Shown here piece by piece: positions 33,953 through 41,721 of a stretch of 64,000 nt of DNA. The stretch is from Desulfitibacter alkalitolerans DSM 16504. Its GTDB lineage: Bacteria > Bacillota > DSM-16504 > Desulfitibacterales > Desulfitibacteraceae. The translations under genes were made by a program, and so were the position numbers. The first letter of the stretch is position 1, and every line of letters begins with the position of its first letter. The notes beneath the pieces were generated by a model. That model saw nothing but the letters and a program-made list of their open reading frames with translations. It was not told where the DNA came from and searched no databases. The stretch is from NCBI RefSeq assembly GCF_000620305.1, contig NZ_KK211100.1, positions 52,467 through 116,466 of the forward strand, in the 5' to 3' direction.

Positions 33953-35290
33953 ATTAATTCCACAGATTTACAGAAGCAAAAAGTAATTAACGAAATTGAG
34001 GAAAATGGTGTAGAGTTTATTAGGCTGCAGTTTGTTGACATTTTTGGAGTATTAAAGAGTGTTAATATAACAACTGATGAACTAGACAATGCATTTGACG
34101 GCAACTTAATGTTTGATGGTTCATCCATAGATGGTTTTGCTAGGATAAATGAATCGGATCAATGTCTTAAACCAGATCCTGACACATTTCAGGTAATGCC
34201 TTGGAGACCCAAAGAAAAGGGTGTAGCACGCATGATCTGTGATGTCTATACACCAGACGGCAAGCCCTTTGAGGGTTGTCCCAGAAATACCTTAAAGAGG
34301 GCTCTGAAGGAGGTTCGAGAAACAGGGTTAGAATTAAACGTAGGACCTGAGGGTGAATTCTTCCTTTTCCATATTGATGAAAAGGGATGCCCTGTGTTTC
34401 ATATCCATGACCATGCAGGATACTTTGATTTAGCACCTGTTGACAGAGGTGAAAATGCACGACGAGATATAGTTCTTACAATGAAGAAAATGGGCTTTAG
34501 GATTGAAGCATCTCATCATGAGGTTGCACCCGGCCAGCACGAAATTGATTTTAAATACGATGAAGCGTTAAAAACCGCTGATAAATGGGTTACCTTCAAG
34601 GATGTTGTAAAAAACATAGCTAAACAACACAATCTATATGCCACATTTATGCCTAAACCATTTTACAGGGAAAACGGATCAGCTATGCATTGCAATCAAT
34701 CACTATTTAAAAATGGAGAAAATATTTTTTATGACTCTAGTACAGAGTGCGGCCTAAGTCAGGTAGCCCACTATTATATTGGTGGATTATTAAAGCATGC
34801 CAAAGGAATAACCGCTATTGGCAACCCCATTGTAAACAGTTACAAACGTCTAAAACCAGGATATGAGGCTCCAGTACAAATAGGCTGGTCAAAATCCAAT
34901 AGAAGTACCTTAATTAGAGTTCCTGCTAGCCGTGGATCAGCAACTAGAGTTGAATTAAGAAGCCCTGATCCAACTGCAAATCCATACTTAATATTTGCCG
35001 TAATGGTAAAAGCAGGCCTCCATGGCATTAAAAACAAAATAACACCACCAGAATCTATCGAAGAAGACGTATATAATCTATCCCCCAAAAAAAGGGCCCA
35101 GCTGGACTTAGATCATTTACCAAGGGATCTATATGCTGCTTTGAAAGCAATGGAAGAGGATCCCCTAATAAAAGAAACTATTAGTGAACACACCTACAAT
35201 CGTTTCCTAGAAGCCAAGTATAAGGAATGGTCTGATTATGCAGAGCAGATTCATGACTGGGAAATCAAAAGCTATTTAGGAAAGTACTAA
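33953..35290 (+). CDS. glnA: glutamine synthetase type I, apparent ATT start
   Basis: 445 residues if translation starts at ATT 33953, six bases after AGGAGG (33941-33946). No in-frame ATG, GTG or TTG occurs before 34109, yet the conserved N-terminal region (STDLQKQKVINEIEE, FIRLQFVDIFGVLKSVNI) is present upstream of that ATG, and the first ATG lies within conserved LMFDGSSIDGF. Other motifs: VGPEGEFFLF, SHHEVAPGQHEID, ENGSAMHCNQSLF, NSYKRLKPGYEAP, RVPASRGSATRVELRSPDP. Length matches Firmicute GSI-alpha, which lacks adenylylation control. Makes glutamine from glutamate, ammonia and ATP. A non-AUG start could limit synthesis. Confidence 0.93.
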   Translation: MNSTDLQKQKVINEIEENGVEFIRLQFVDIFGVLKSVNITTDELDNAFDGNLMFDGSSIDGFARINESDQCLKPDPDTFQVMPWRPKEKGVARMICDVYTPDGKPFEGCPRNTLKRALKEVRETGLELNVGPEGEFFLFHIDEKGCPVFHIHDHAGYFDLAPVDRGENARRDIVLTMKKMGFRIEASHHEVAPGQHEIDFKYDEALKTADKWVTFKDVVKNIAKQHNLYATFMPKPFYRENGSAMHCNQSLFKNGENIFYDSSTECGLSQVAHYYIGGLLKHAKGITAIGNPIVNSYKRLKPGYEAPVQIGWSKSNRSTLIRVPASRGSATRVELRSPDPTANPYLIFAVMVKAGLHGIKNKITPPESIEEDVYNLSPKKRAQLDLDHLPRDLYAALKAMEEDPLIKETISEHTYNRFLEAKYKEWSDYAEQIHDWEIKSYLGKY

Positions 35291-35326
35291 AATAAAAATA
35301 TTAAAATAGTAAAGTCTTTAGATATA

Positions 35327-35372
35327 GACTATCCCTTTTCACTTATTAGTAAGGGATAGTCTTAGATTTTTC
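35327..35372 (+). terminator. rho-independent terminator after glnA
   Basis: Arms AGACTATCCCTT (35327-35338) and AAGGGATAGTCT (35351-35362), then TAGATTTTT. Confidence 0.8.
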
Positions 35373-35449
35373 AAGTTCATTACACCTTTTTTTGTTATAA
35401 TATACTTGTAGTGCTTGTAGTATTAAAAACCGGGCAGGGGGGTCTTGCT

Positions 35450-35647
35450 TTGTACCATTATACTGCAATTATTAATTATTTTGATAAAAATAATGCACAA
35501 AGAACAGTAAGAAAAACTGTGAAAGCAAAAAATATGAAGGACGCAAAAAAAAAGCTGCAGCAAATAGGTACTATTAAGAGTTTAGTCTTTGTGGATACTC
35601 CTGATCTGGCTATTGATAATCAACTGCGATTTTTTGAGGAAGAGTGA
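35450..35647 (+). CDS. small protein of unknown function
   Basis: 65 residues from TTG 35450 with GGGGGG about eight bases upstream; a TTGTTATAAT box lies near 35390. The basic middle (RTVRKTVKAKNMKDAKKKLQQIG) and acidic tail resemble small clostridial proteins of unknown role. No family recognised. Confidence 0.5.
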   Translation: MYHYTAIINYFDKNNAQRTVRKTVKAKNMKDAKKKLQQIGTIKSLVFVDTPDLAIDNQLRFFEEE

Positions 35648-35747
35648 TGTGACCAACATAATATGTTGAAAATCTTAAGATAACAACAGGAAATACTACT
35701 AAAAATGCAGAACAATATCAATATTATTACCTTTAAACTCTCTAAAG

Positions 35748-35933
35748 GTGACAGTAGATGGGATGCTCTTCTTTTATAAAAGAGGTAATCCCCCTCACGA
35801 AAGCAAAATAATGGAAAACCTAGAGAGAATATCCATTCAAGCCAAGCGTATTGAGTATATTATTAAAAACATGAGACAATACGCGCAAAAAGGACGATTT
35901 TCAATCCTTGTGCAGCTAAAAATGTGCAGCTAA
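35748..35933 (+). pseudogene. fragment of a sensor histidine kinase (DHp helix region)
   Basis: 61 residues including LERISIQAKRIEYIIKNMRQYAQKG, which looks like the dimerisation helix of PAS/NtrB-type histidine kinases. There is no good ribosome site, no catalytic ATPase domain follows, and the frame stops in a short duplicated stretch (GTGCAGCTAAAA twice). Likely a relic of a kinase gene that once stood before the sigma-54 activator gene. Confidence 0.45.
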
Positions 35934-35957
35934 AAGCACATTGTTAATACTCACTTT

Positions 35958-35984
35958 GTCAGGTTAATAACCTGACTTTTTTTA
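35958..35984 (+). terminator. rho-independent terminator
   Basis: Arms GTCAGGTT (35958-35965) and AACCTGAC (35969-35976), then T7. It closes the kinase relic; the remaining 240 bases to the activator gene hold no gene that I can see. Confidence 0.85.
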
Positions 35985-36226
35985 TTTGCTAACAATTCGC
36001 TAATTTAATACCAAGAAAATTAGTTTATTAAAAATTTCCGGTAAATAAAGGATAAAATATCTATAAAGAATTAAAGCATTAGTATTGAGCAGGAACAATA
36101 TACAAAGATTAATAATAATGCAGGAAATATGCTTATTTTAGAGAAGTTACCATATATCTTTTAGAATACTTTAAAAATCTACTAAATATTAAACAAGCTT
36201 CAAATATAGACTAGAGGGTGTTTAGA

Positions 36227-37540
36227 ATGTCAAATAACAAAAAAATTGATTTTGAGTTTGTAATAAATAGTATATCTGAAGGTGTATTCACTGTAGACCA
36301 TGAGTTTAACGTCACTACCTTTAACTATGCTGCTGAGAATATTACAGGATTTAAAAGAGATGAAGCACTTGGAAAAAAGTGTTATGATATTTTTAAGAGT
36401 TCCCACTGTAATTCAGAAAGCTGCCTGCTGCATATGGCTGTATGTAAAGGGGAGAAAGGGTATTCTACAGATGTAGTAATCAATTGTAGGGGGAAGCTAA
36501 TACCTATAGATATATCTGTCATGCCTCTGTTTTGTGACAAGGGAAACGTAATAGGTGGAGTACAGATATTTTCTGATCAAAGCAAAATTCTAGGTTTATA
36601 CCAACAGCTAACAAAAAGCTATAGTTTTCAAAACATTATAGGAAAAAATAAAAAGATGCAGGAAATCTATGAAATGATTCAAGCAGTAGCCCCTTATCGC
36701 TCCAGTGTGCTTATTATCGGTGAAAGTGGCACAGGGAAAGAATTAGTGGCTCGTGCTATTCACTTTTTAAGTGACCGCAGATACAAGCCTTTTATAAAGG
36801 TTAACTGTGCTGCCTTGTCTCCTACACTTTTAGAATCTGAATTCTTTGGTCACGAAAAAGGTGCTTTTACTGGAGCAGCTTTCACGCATCAAGGTCGTTT
36901 TGAATTAGCAGAAAATGGAACTATTTTTTTAGATGAAATAGCAGAAATTCCATTATCCTTACAGGCAAAGCTGCTAAGAGTATTACAGGAAGGGGAATTT
37001 GAAAGAGTAGGGGGCAAAAAAACCCTAAAACATGATATCCGGGTTATAGCTGCCACCAATAAAGACCTTCTTCATGAAGTTAATGAGGGCAGATTCAGGC
37101 AGGACCTTTATTACAGATTAAATGTATTTCCGATTAAACTGCCTTCATTAAATGAAAGAACAGAAGATATACCATTGTTAATAGAACACTTTATACAAAA
37201 ATTTAATTCCTATTTCAAGAAATCCAAAAAGGGTGTTTCACGAGATGCCATGAAGTTTTTGCTGCACTACAGTTTCCCTGGAAATGTACGAGAATTAGAA
37301 AATGCAGTAGAATATGCCTTTATTAAGGGCAAGGGTGATTTTATCATGTTTGAAGATTTACCCCCTGATATGATATGGCCAGATAAAGAAAGTAATCCTT
37401 TTTCTAAATTAGAAGACATAGAAAAGTATCATATCCAAAGAATACTTAATCAGACCGGCGGAAACAAGCATGATGCTGCCAATCTGTTAGGTATAACACG
37501 CAAGACCCTTTATAATAAGATAAAAAAGTATAATCTGTAA
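36227..37540 (+). CDS. PAS-domain sigma-54-dependent transcriptional activator
   Basis: 437 residues from ATG 36227 (AGAGGGTG upstream; an in-frame GTG at 36218 is possible). An N-terminal PAS domain (about 8-118) contains a Cys cluster C52, C61, C66, C73 that may sense redox or bind a cluster. The AAA+ domain has Walker A GESGTGKE (165-172), the sigma-54 contact loop GAFTGA (212-217), FLDEIAEIP and GNVRELENAVEYA. A C-terminal Fis-type helix-turn-helix covers about 395-437. It has no receiver domain. It probably activates the -24/-12 promoter 120 bases downstream and so the dsrC/dsrMK-like operon. Confidence 0.93.
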   Translation: MSNNKKIDFEFVINSISEGVFTVDHEFNVTTFNYAAENITGFKRDEALGKKCYDIFKSSHCNSESCLLHMAVCKGEKGYSTDVVINCRGKLIPIDISVMPLFCDKGNVIGGVQIFSDQSKILGLYQQLTKSYSFQNIIGKNKKMQEIYEMIQAVAPYRSSVLIIGESGTGKELVARAIHFLSDRRYKPFIKVNCAALSPTLLESEFFGHEKGAFTGAAFTHQGRFELAENGTIFLDEIAEIPLSLQAKLLRVLQEGEFERVGGKKTLKHDIRVIAATNKDLLHEVNEGRFRQDLYYRLNVFPIKLPSLNERTEDIPLLIEHFIQKFNSYFKKSKKGVSRDAMKFLLHYSFPGNVRELENAVEYAFIKGKGDFIMFEDLPPDMIWPDKESNPFSKLEDIEKYHIQRILNQTGGNKHDAANLLGITRKTLYNKIKKYNL

Positions 37541-37551
37541 TGGTTGAAAAT

Positions 37552-37588
37552 GAGTAAATATTACAACGTTTTCGGGTAATTTTTACTC
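37552..37588. promoter_or_regulatory. candidate activator-binding inverted repeat
   Basis: GAGTAAATATTAC (37552-37564) and GTAATTTTTACTC (37576-37588) are complementary at 12 of 13 positions. No T-run follows. The position, about 75-110 bases upstream of the sigma-54 promoter, suits an upstream activating site. Confidence 0.5.
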
Positions 37589-37612
37589 GTCAGTAAGCTC
37601 GAAAATATTTAT

Positions 37613-37664
37613 AGTATCACTTCAAAGCTTTGTGCAGCAAGGCTTGAAGTGATACTTTTTTTTT
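37613..37664 (+). terminator. strong terminator after the activator gene
   Basis: Arms AGTATCACTTCAA (37613-37625) and TTGAAGTGATACT (37644-37656) extended inward by AGCTTTG/CAAGGCT, followed by a T8-9 run. Confidence 0.9.
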
Positions 37665-37679
37665 GGCAAGTATTTTGCT
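37664..37679 (+). promoter_or_regulatory. sigma-54 (-24/-12) promoter
   Basis: TGGCAA-GTATT-TTGCT: GG at 37665-37666 and GC at 37677-37678, exactly ten bases between, matching the TGGCAC-n5-TTGCA consensus. It lies right after the terminator of a sigma-54 activator gene. Transcription would begin near 37690. Confidence 0.75.
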
Positions 37680-37869
37680 ATTTAGTATTAGTAAATTCAT
37701 TGGAAGATAACTCGTGGTCATAAATCATAGTAGTTAACGTAGTCAACGTAGGTATATTTAACGTGGACTACACTCAAAACTCGTGATGTATAGTCAAGGT
37801 AGTTAACGTAGCCGACGTTAAGAAAAAATGCTATTGTTGTTCATGCAACTAAAGAAAGGAGCATGAACA

Positions 37870-38994
37870 ATGAAAATAGTAAAACTAAAGACAGTGGATG
37901 GAAGGATCAGATACTATCTGGCTTATGACACAGGAGCACCGGTGTCGCCAGTGCTGAAATATCTGAAGTTCAAAGACAATACTGGATATGCAAGAAACAC
38001 GCTCAGGATGCACTGCATCCACTTGAAACACTTTTTCACTTATCTTGGAGAAGCCGGAAAGGATTATGAGCAGGTAAATATTGATGACCTTGCGGGATTT
38101 CTGGCATGGCTTAAAAACCCCGATATCCTAAAGAAAGTAGTCCCTATTCGATTTGAGCCAGAGCATCAGCCACAGACAATCAATGCAATGGTAGACACGA
38201 TTGTTATGTTTTACGACTATCTTCTCCGACATGAAGGCATGGAAAACCAGCTATCAGAAAAACTAGCGAAGTTTGTTAGGGATCCAGGCAGAAATTACAG
38301 GAGTTTCCTACATGGAATAGCGGAGAACAGGAGGATAAAAAGCCATATCCTAAAGCTGCCGGTACCAAGGATGCAGCTCCGAACCATTAGCAAGGAAAAT
38401 GCCACAGTACTTCTCAATTCCTGCACAAACTTAAGAGACTACCTCCTGCTGTATCTACTGTTTGAGACAGGAATGCGGATTGGTGAAGCCCTTTCCCTAT
38501 GGCTTGAAGATTTCGATATGGCAGGACTGACCATTACTCTGCATGATAGGGGAGAACTGGAGAACCAGGCAGAGATCAAGACAGTATCAAGCCCACGAAG
38601 GCTAGATTGTACACAGGAATTGATGGATTTATTCACAGAGTATATCTGTGAGCACCATACCGCTGAAATCCATACCAATCATGTATTCCTCAAACTTAAG
38701 GGAGCCATGAAAGGAAGCGCAATGGATTACACAGATGTGGATAATCTCTTTCGAAGTCTGCGCAAAAAGACCAGCATCAGAGTGACGCCTCATATGTTTC
38801 GCCACACATCGCTTAGCCTGCTTTATTCGGCGGGATGGGAACCGGAAATGCTCAAGCACCGTGCAGGACATAAAAACATTTACACAACATTAGATACCTA
38901 TGTCCATCCTTCAGAAGAGGAAGTGGCAGAAGCGTTTAGGAAAGTAACAGAGAGCCTCAAAATCCCCTCCATGGGAAGGGAGGCTGGTCAGTAA
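37870..38994 (+). CDS. tnpA: tyrosine recombinase TnpA (Tn554 type)
   Basis: 374 residues; AAAGGAGCATGAACA upstream. Core-binding SAM-like region (about 30-130), catalytic domain with R in TGMRIGEALSLW, H-x-x-R in PHMFRHTSLSLL, H in HRAGHKN and the nucleophile Tyr in TLDTYVHP. Integrase/recombinase that joins element ends to target DNA with TnpB. Ends in overlap (ATGA) with tnpB, so the three genes form one operon. Confidence 0.92.
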   Translation: MKIVKLKTVDGRIRYYLAYDTGAPVSPVLKYLKFKDNTGYARNTLRMHCIHLKHFFTYLGEAGKDYEQVNIDDLAGFLAWLKNPDILKKVVPIRFEPEHQPQTINAMVDTIVMFYDYLLRHEGMENQLSEKLAKFVRDPGRNYRSFLHGIAENRRIKSHILKLPVPRMQLRTISKENATVLLNSCTNLRDYLLLYLLFETGMRIGEALSLWLEDFDMAGLTITLHDRGELENQAEIKTVSSPRRLDCTQELMDLFTEYICEHHTAEIHTNHVFLKLKGAMKGSAMDYTDVDNLFRSLRKKTSIRVTPHMFRHTSLSLLYSAGWEPEMLKHRAGHKNIYTTLDTYVHPSEEEVAEAFRKVTESLKIPSMGREAGQ

Positions 38995-40943
38995 TGAAAA
39001 CAGCAACTCGTACCCAATATGAGTTATTTGATGAAAGATACTATCGGATGATTCAATATCTGTCATCAGAAGGAGATTACTGGAAAGATAATGATAGATG
39101 GTACATGGATGCCGAAAGTTTCAAGGAGGCTTTAATACCCGTGATAAAGTCAGGTCACTGGCTTCTTTGTGACTTCAGTTCATACAAAAATGAGCGATTA
39201 AAAGTAGAAATGAAATACTTCCTACTCTACTCTATGAAGGATGGGATTATCGAAGCTATCAGTGTCTATAAGAACTACCGGCAGGCGATAGCAAACATAG
39301 GAAAACTGCTGTCATCAATAAGGAATGTAACAAGCTTTAATGGGCTGAACACTTATGACAGGGAATTAGAAAATGCAGGACTGAATGACACAGAAAGCTA
39401 CAGATATCTGCAATTAAAGCATGGAGCTGCCAAGTTCATCACGGATTACTATGGTGACCGTGATGAGCTAGAAAAGGATGTCTGGCGTGCCGCCCGTATT
39501 CCAGGCACAAAAGTATCAGCGGCAGGAAAACGCGAGAAGGTCAGCATAAGCTTCGAGAATATACCAACCTATTACCGTGAAATGACAAAGCGCTTTATGA
39601 GCCGCCTTGTCATCAAACGAAGCTGGTCCTATTGCACAGAAATGATGATGTATATCCGATACTTTTTTAGGACTTTTTATGCCCATAGATATACAGATGG
39701 CTTCCTTGAGAGACTTGCAAGGCAGGACATTGAAAAATACTTAGGCTGGGTTGCCGGTGACTATGAAGGTAAAAACGCTACATTTCGCAGCAAGGCAGTC
39801 TCGTTTATCCGGCAGTTTATTGACTATATACAGCTTGCTGAGTACCCACAAGCACCGAAGAAGGATGTAAACCGACTGATATTTGAAGATGATATACCAA
39901 AGCGTGAGCGGTCAGCAGATACCATGGGAAAAGTAAAATATGTGCCAGAACCAATCAGATGGCAACTAGATGTCTGCATTGGCGAGATAGAACCTGTAGA
40001 AATGATGCCAGTATATGTCCTGCTCCGGGAGACAGGATGGCGTGGGACAGATGTTCTGAACCTCAGATATGACAGTTGTCTAGAGCATCTGTGGAATAGC
40101 CATGACAAAGAATACATTCCTTATCTGTGTGCAGAGATCACAAAGACAGGGATACCACTTTTAAAGATTCCAATCCGTAAAGAAGTAGCAGATATGGTAA
40201 AAAAGATTGTGGATGATGCAGTGAAGCGCAGCACAGATGACAATAATCCAGATAAATACCTGTTCAATACCTATGAAGGGCGCTGTAAAGGGCTTCCATT
40301 AAGCAAACCAGCATTCTCAGCAGCCGTACAGCAATTGATAGACAAGAAAGGAATCCTTGACGGGGATGAAAAGCCATACCATTTCAAGGCTCATGCCCTA
40401 AGACATACGAGGGCATTAGAATATACAGAGCAGGGAATGCCCATAGGAATCATTCAGCAGATTCTAGGACATTGCAGCCTTCAAATGACGTTGCACTATT
40501 CGAAGGTCACTGAAAACATGCTGTATAGGAAATGGAAAGAGACAGAGAAACTAAACCTTCTGCATCTTGAAAGTACGCCGCCTAATGGGCATAAGGAAAA
40601 GCTAAAAGAAGAAATCCGATATGAATTTATCCGCAAGAATCTGGATGCTGTGAGAGTCCCATTCGGATTGTGCTTTAAACCAGCAAAACTGCCATGCCGC
40701 CAACAGATAAACCAATGCCTTGACTGTGCTAACTTCTGTACTAGCCGTGACAATATTGCAGAGTATGAGAAAGAGATTGAAAAAGTGAAAGAGCATCTAA
40801 AAATCAGCAAAACACTTGGGAGAAGCGAATGGGAAGAAAAGAACCGGAATTATCTTGAAATCCTTGAAAAGATGCTCTCACGAATCCAGAAGGAAGGGCT
40901 GATCCATAAAAATGGCATTCATCGGGAGGAGTGTGATGGCTGA
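38994..40943 (+). CDS. tnpB: tyrosine recombinase TnpB (Tn554 type)
   Basis: 649 residues. Large recombinase with R in RETGWRGTDVLNLRYD near residue 345, H-x-x-R in KAHALRHTRALEY, H in LGHCSLQMT and Tyr in LHYSKV. A Cys-rich C-terminus (GLCFKPAKLPCRQQ then CLDCANFC) could bind zinc, as in other TnpB proteins. The long N-terminal region has no recognised motif. It overlaps tnpC by eight bases. Confidence 0.92.
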   Translation: MKTATRTQYELFDERYYRMIQYLSSEGDYWKDNDRWYMDAESFKEALIPVIKSGHWLLCDFSSYKNERLKVEMKYFLLYSMKDGIIEAISVYKNYRQAIANIGKLLSSIRNVTSFNGLNTYDRELENAGLNDTESYRYLQLKHGAAKFITDYYGDRDELEKDVWRAARIPGTKVSAAGKREKVSISFENIPTYYREMTKRFMSRLVIKRSWSYCTEMMMYIRYFFRTFYAHRYTDGFLERLARQDIEKYLGWVAGDYEGKNATFRSKAVSFIRQFIDYIQLAEYPQAPKKDVNRLIFEDDIPKRERSADTMGKVKYVPEPIRWQLDVCIGEIEPVEMMPVYVLLRETGWRGTDVLNLRYDSCLEHLWNSHDKEYIPYLCAEITKTGIPLLKIPIRKEVADMVKKIVDDAVKRSTDDNNPDKYLFNTYEGRCKGLPLSKPAFSAAVQQLIDKKGILDGDEKPYHFKAHALRHTRALEYTEQGMPIGIIQQILGHCSLQMTLHYSKVTENMLYRKWKETEKLNLLHLESTPPNGHKEKLKEEIRYEFIRKNLDAVRVPFGLCFKPAKLPCRQQINQCLDCANFCTSRDNIAEYEKEIEKVKEHLKISKTLGRSEWEEKNRNYLEILEKMLSRIQKEGLIHKNGIHREECDG

Positions 40944-41304
40944 TAAAATGAAAGGATTACTCGAAAGCGATAGAAAAAGAACACAAGAAGCAAAAGCAAA
41001 GGCACTGGTTGCAATCAACCAGTTGGTTGTATCTGGGAAGAAAGTGAATTTTAATAGTGTCTATAGGTATAGTGGTATTTCAAAAAGCTTTTTATATGAA
41101 GATGTGGATATACGAAAAAGAATTGAAGAACAACGGGCATGTGATGTGAATAACGAAATGAACAAACGTGCTAAATATGACAAAACATCGCGTTCAAAGG
41201 ACGTGATTATTGAAACAAAAGATAAGCGCATAGCAAAACTGGAAGAAGAAAATCGGAAGCTTCGCATAGAACTGGAACATCTTCGAGGGTTGCTATATGA
41301 ATAA
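40936..41304 (+). CDS. tnpC: TnpC (Tn554 type, DUF6262)
   Basis: 122 residues from ATG 40936 (GGGAGGAGTGTG upstream). Basic, with a helix-turn-helix-like start (VNFNSVYRYSGISKSFLYED) and a C-terminal coiled coil (IAKLEEENRKLRIELEHL). In Tn554 TnpC influences transposition rate and orientation rather than catalysis. Confidence 0.85.
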   Translation: MADKMKGLLESDRKRTQEAKAKALVAINQLVVSGKKVNFNSVYRYSGISKSFLYEDVDIRKRIEEQRACDVNNEMNKRAKYDKTSRSKDVIIETKDKRIAKLEEENRKLRIELEHLRGLLYE

Positions 41305-41313
41305 AAAAGTACG

Positions 41314-41340
41314 TTGACTACATGTAGTCGACGATATAAT
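41314..41340 (+). promoter_or_regulatory. outward-facing promoter-like sequence at the transposon right end
   Basis: TTGACT (41314-41319), 15 bases, TATAAT (41335-41340), pointing to the dsrC-like gene 60 bases on. Spacing is two bases short of ideal. It overlaps the subterminal transposase-site repeat. Confidence 0.4.
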
Positions 41341-41400
41341 ACCGTAGTTTCGGGGCTTTCTGCCCCGTGACCACGAGTTTTTTCTAGGAGGAGGGACAGT

Positions 41401-41721
41401 ATGACAACTTTAATTAAGGATGGCTTTCTTTTAAATCCCGCAGACTGGAACAAGGATATTGCAAAAAAGTTAGCTGAATACGATGGTATTAATTTTTTAA
41501 CTGATCAACACTGGAAAGTGATTTTTTACATTCGAGACTATTACAACGATTTTCAAAGTGTACCGCCCGTATTTAAAATCTGTTCAGCTACAGGTCTAAC
41601 AACAATGGAAATATGCAGCCTATTTTCAAAGGATACTATTAGAAGTGCATGCAGGATTGCAGGACTGCCACGTACTACAAAAAATTTTATTAATTTTAAT
41701 GTGAGGGGGTTTGGAGTATGA
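41401..41721 (+). CDS. DsrC/TusE-family protein, CysB only
   Basis: 106 residues; AGGAGGAGGGACAGT upstream. DsrC-family features: IKDGFLLNPADWNKDIAKKLAEYDGI, LTDQHWKVIFYIRDYYNDF, PPVFKICSATGL, LFSKDTIRSACRIAGLP. C84 matches the second redox Cys (CysB), but the penultimate CysA, normally 11 residues on, is N95 and the tail is extended to GFGV. In DsrC the two Cys form a trisulfide with DsrAB product; here that cannot happen. First gene of a four-gene operon with DsrMK-like subunits; overlaps the next by four bases. Confidence 0.85.
   Translation: MTTLIKDGFLLNPADWNKDIAKKLAEYDGINFLTDQHWKVIFYIRDYYNDFQSVPPVFKICSATGLTTMEICSLFSKDTIRSACRIAGLPRTTKNFINFNVRGFGV

Larger units (their letters stand above)
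37730..41349. mobile_element. Tn554-family transposon without cargo
   Basis: Three overlapping genes in the tnpA-tnpB-tnpC order and sizes (374, 649, 122 residues) of Tn554 (about 361, 630, 125). Subterminal repeats lie outside the genes: GTAGTTAACGTAG at 37730 and again at 37799, and GTAGTCAACGTA (37739) mirrored as TACGTTGACTAC at 41310. A 6-base GTAGTT at both edges could be the core at the junctions. Base use in the element is visibly less AT-rich than its neighbours. No resistance or other passenger gene is present. Exact ends are uncertain by about 30 bases. Confidence 0.85.
37709..41379. repeat. 12-base inverted repeat flanking the Tn554-like element
   Basis: AACTCGTGGTCA at 37709-37720 and its exact complement TGACCACGAGTT at 41368-41379, the latter followed by T4-C. 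Either terminal repeats of the element, or two arms of a host leader hairpin split by the insertion. A 6-base GTAGTT occurs just inside each arm (37730-37735, 41344-41349). Confidence 0.7.

Noticed and set aside
35748-35933. A functional small gene here
   Set aside because: No ribosome site, and only a helix of a kinase is represented.
41314-41340. Treating the right-end TTGACT/TATAAT as a certain promoter
   Set aside because: The spacing is only 15 bases and it overlaps a repeat with another likely role; kept as a candidate only.
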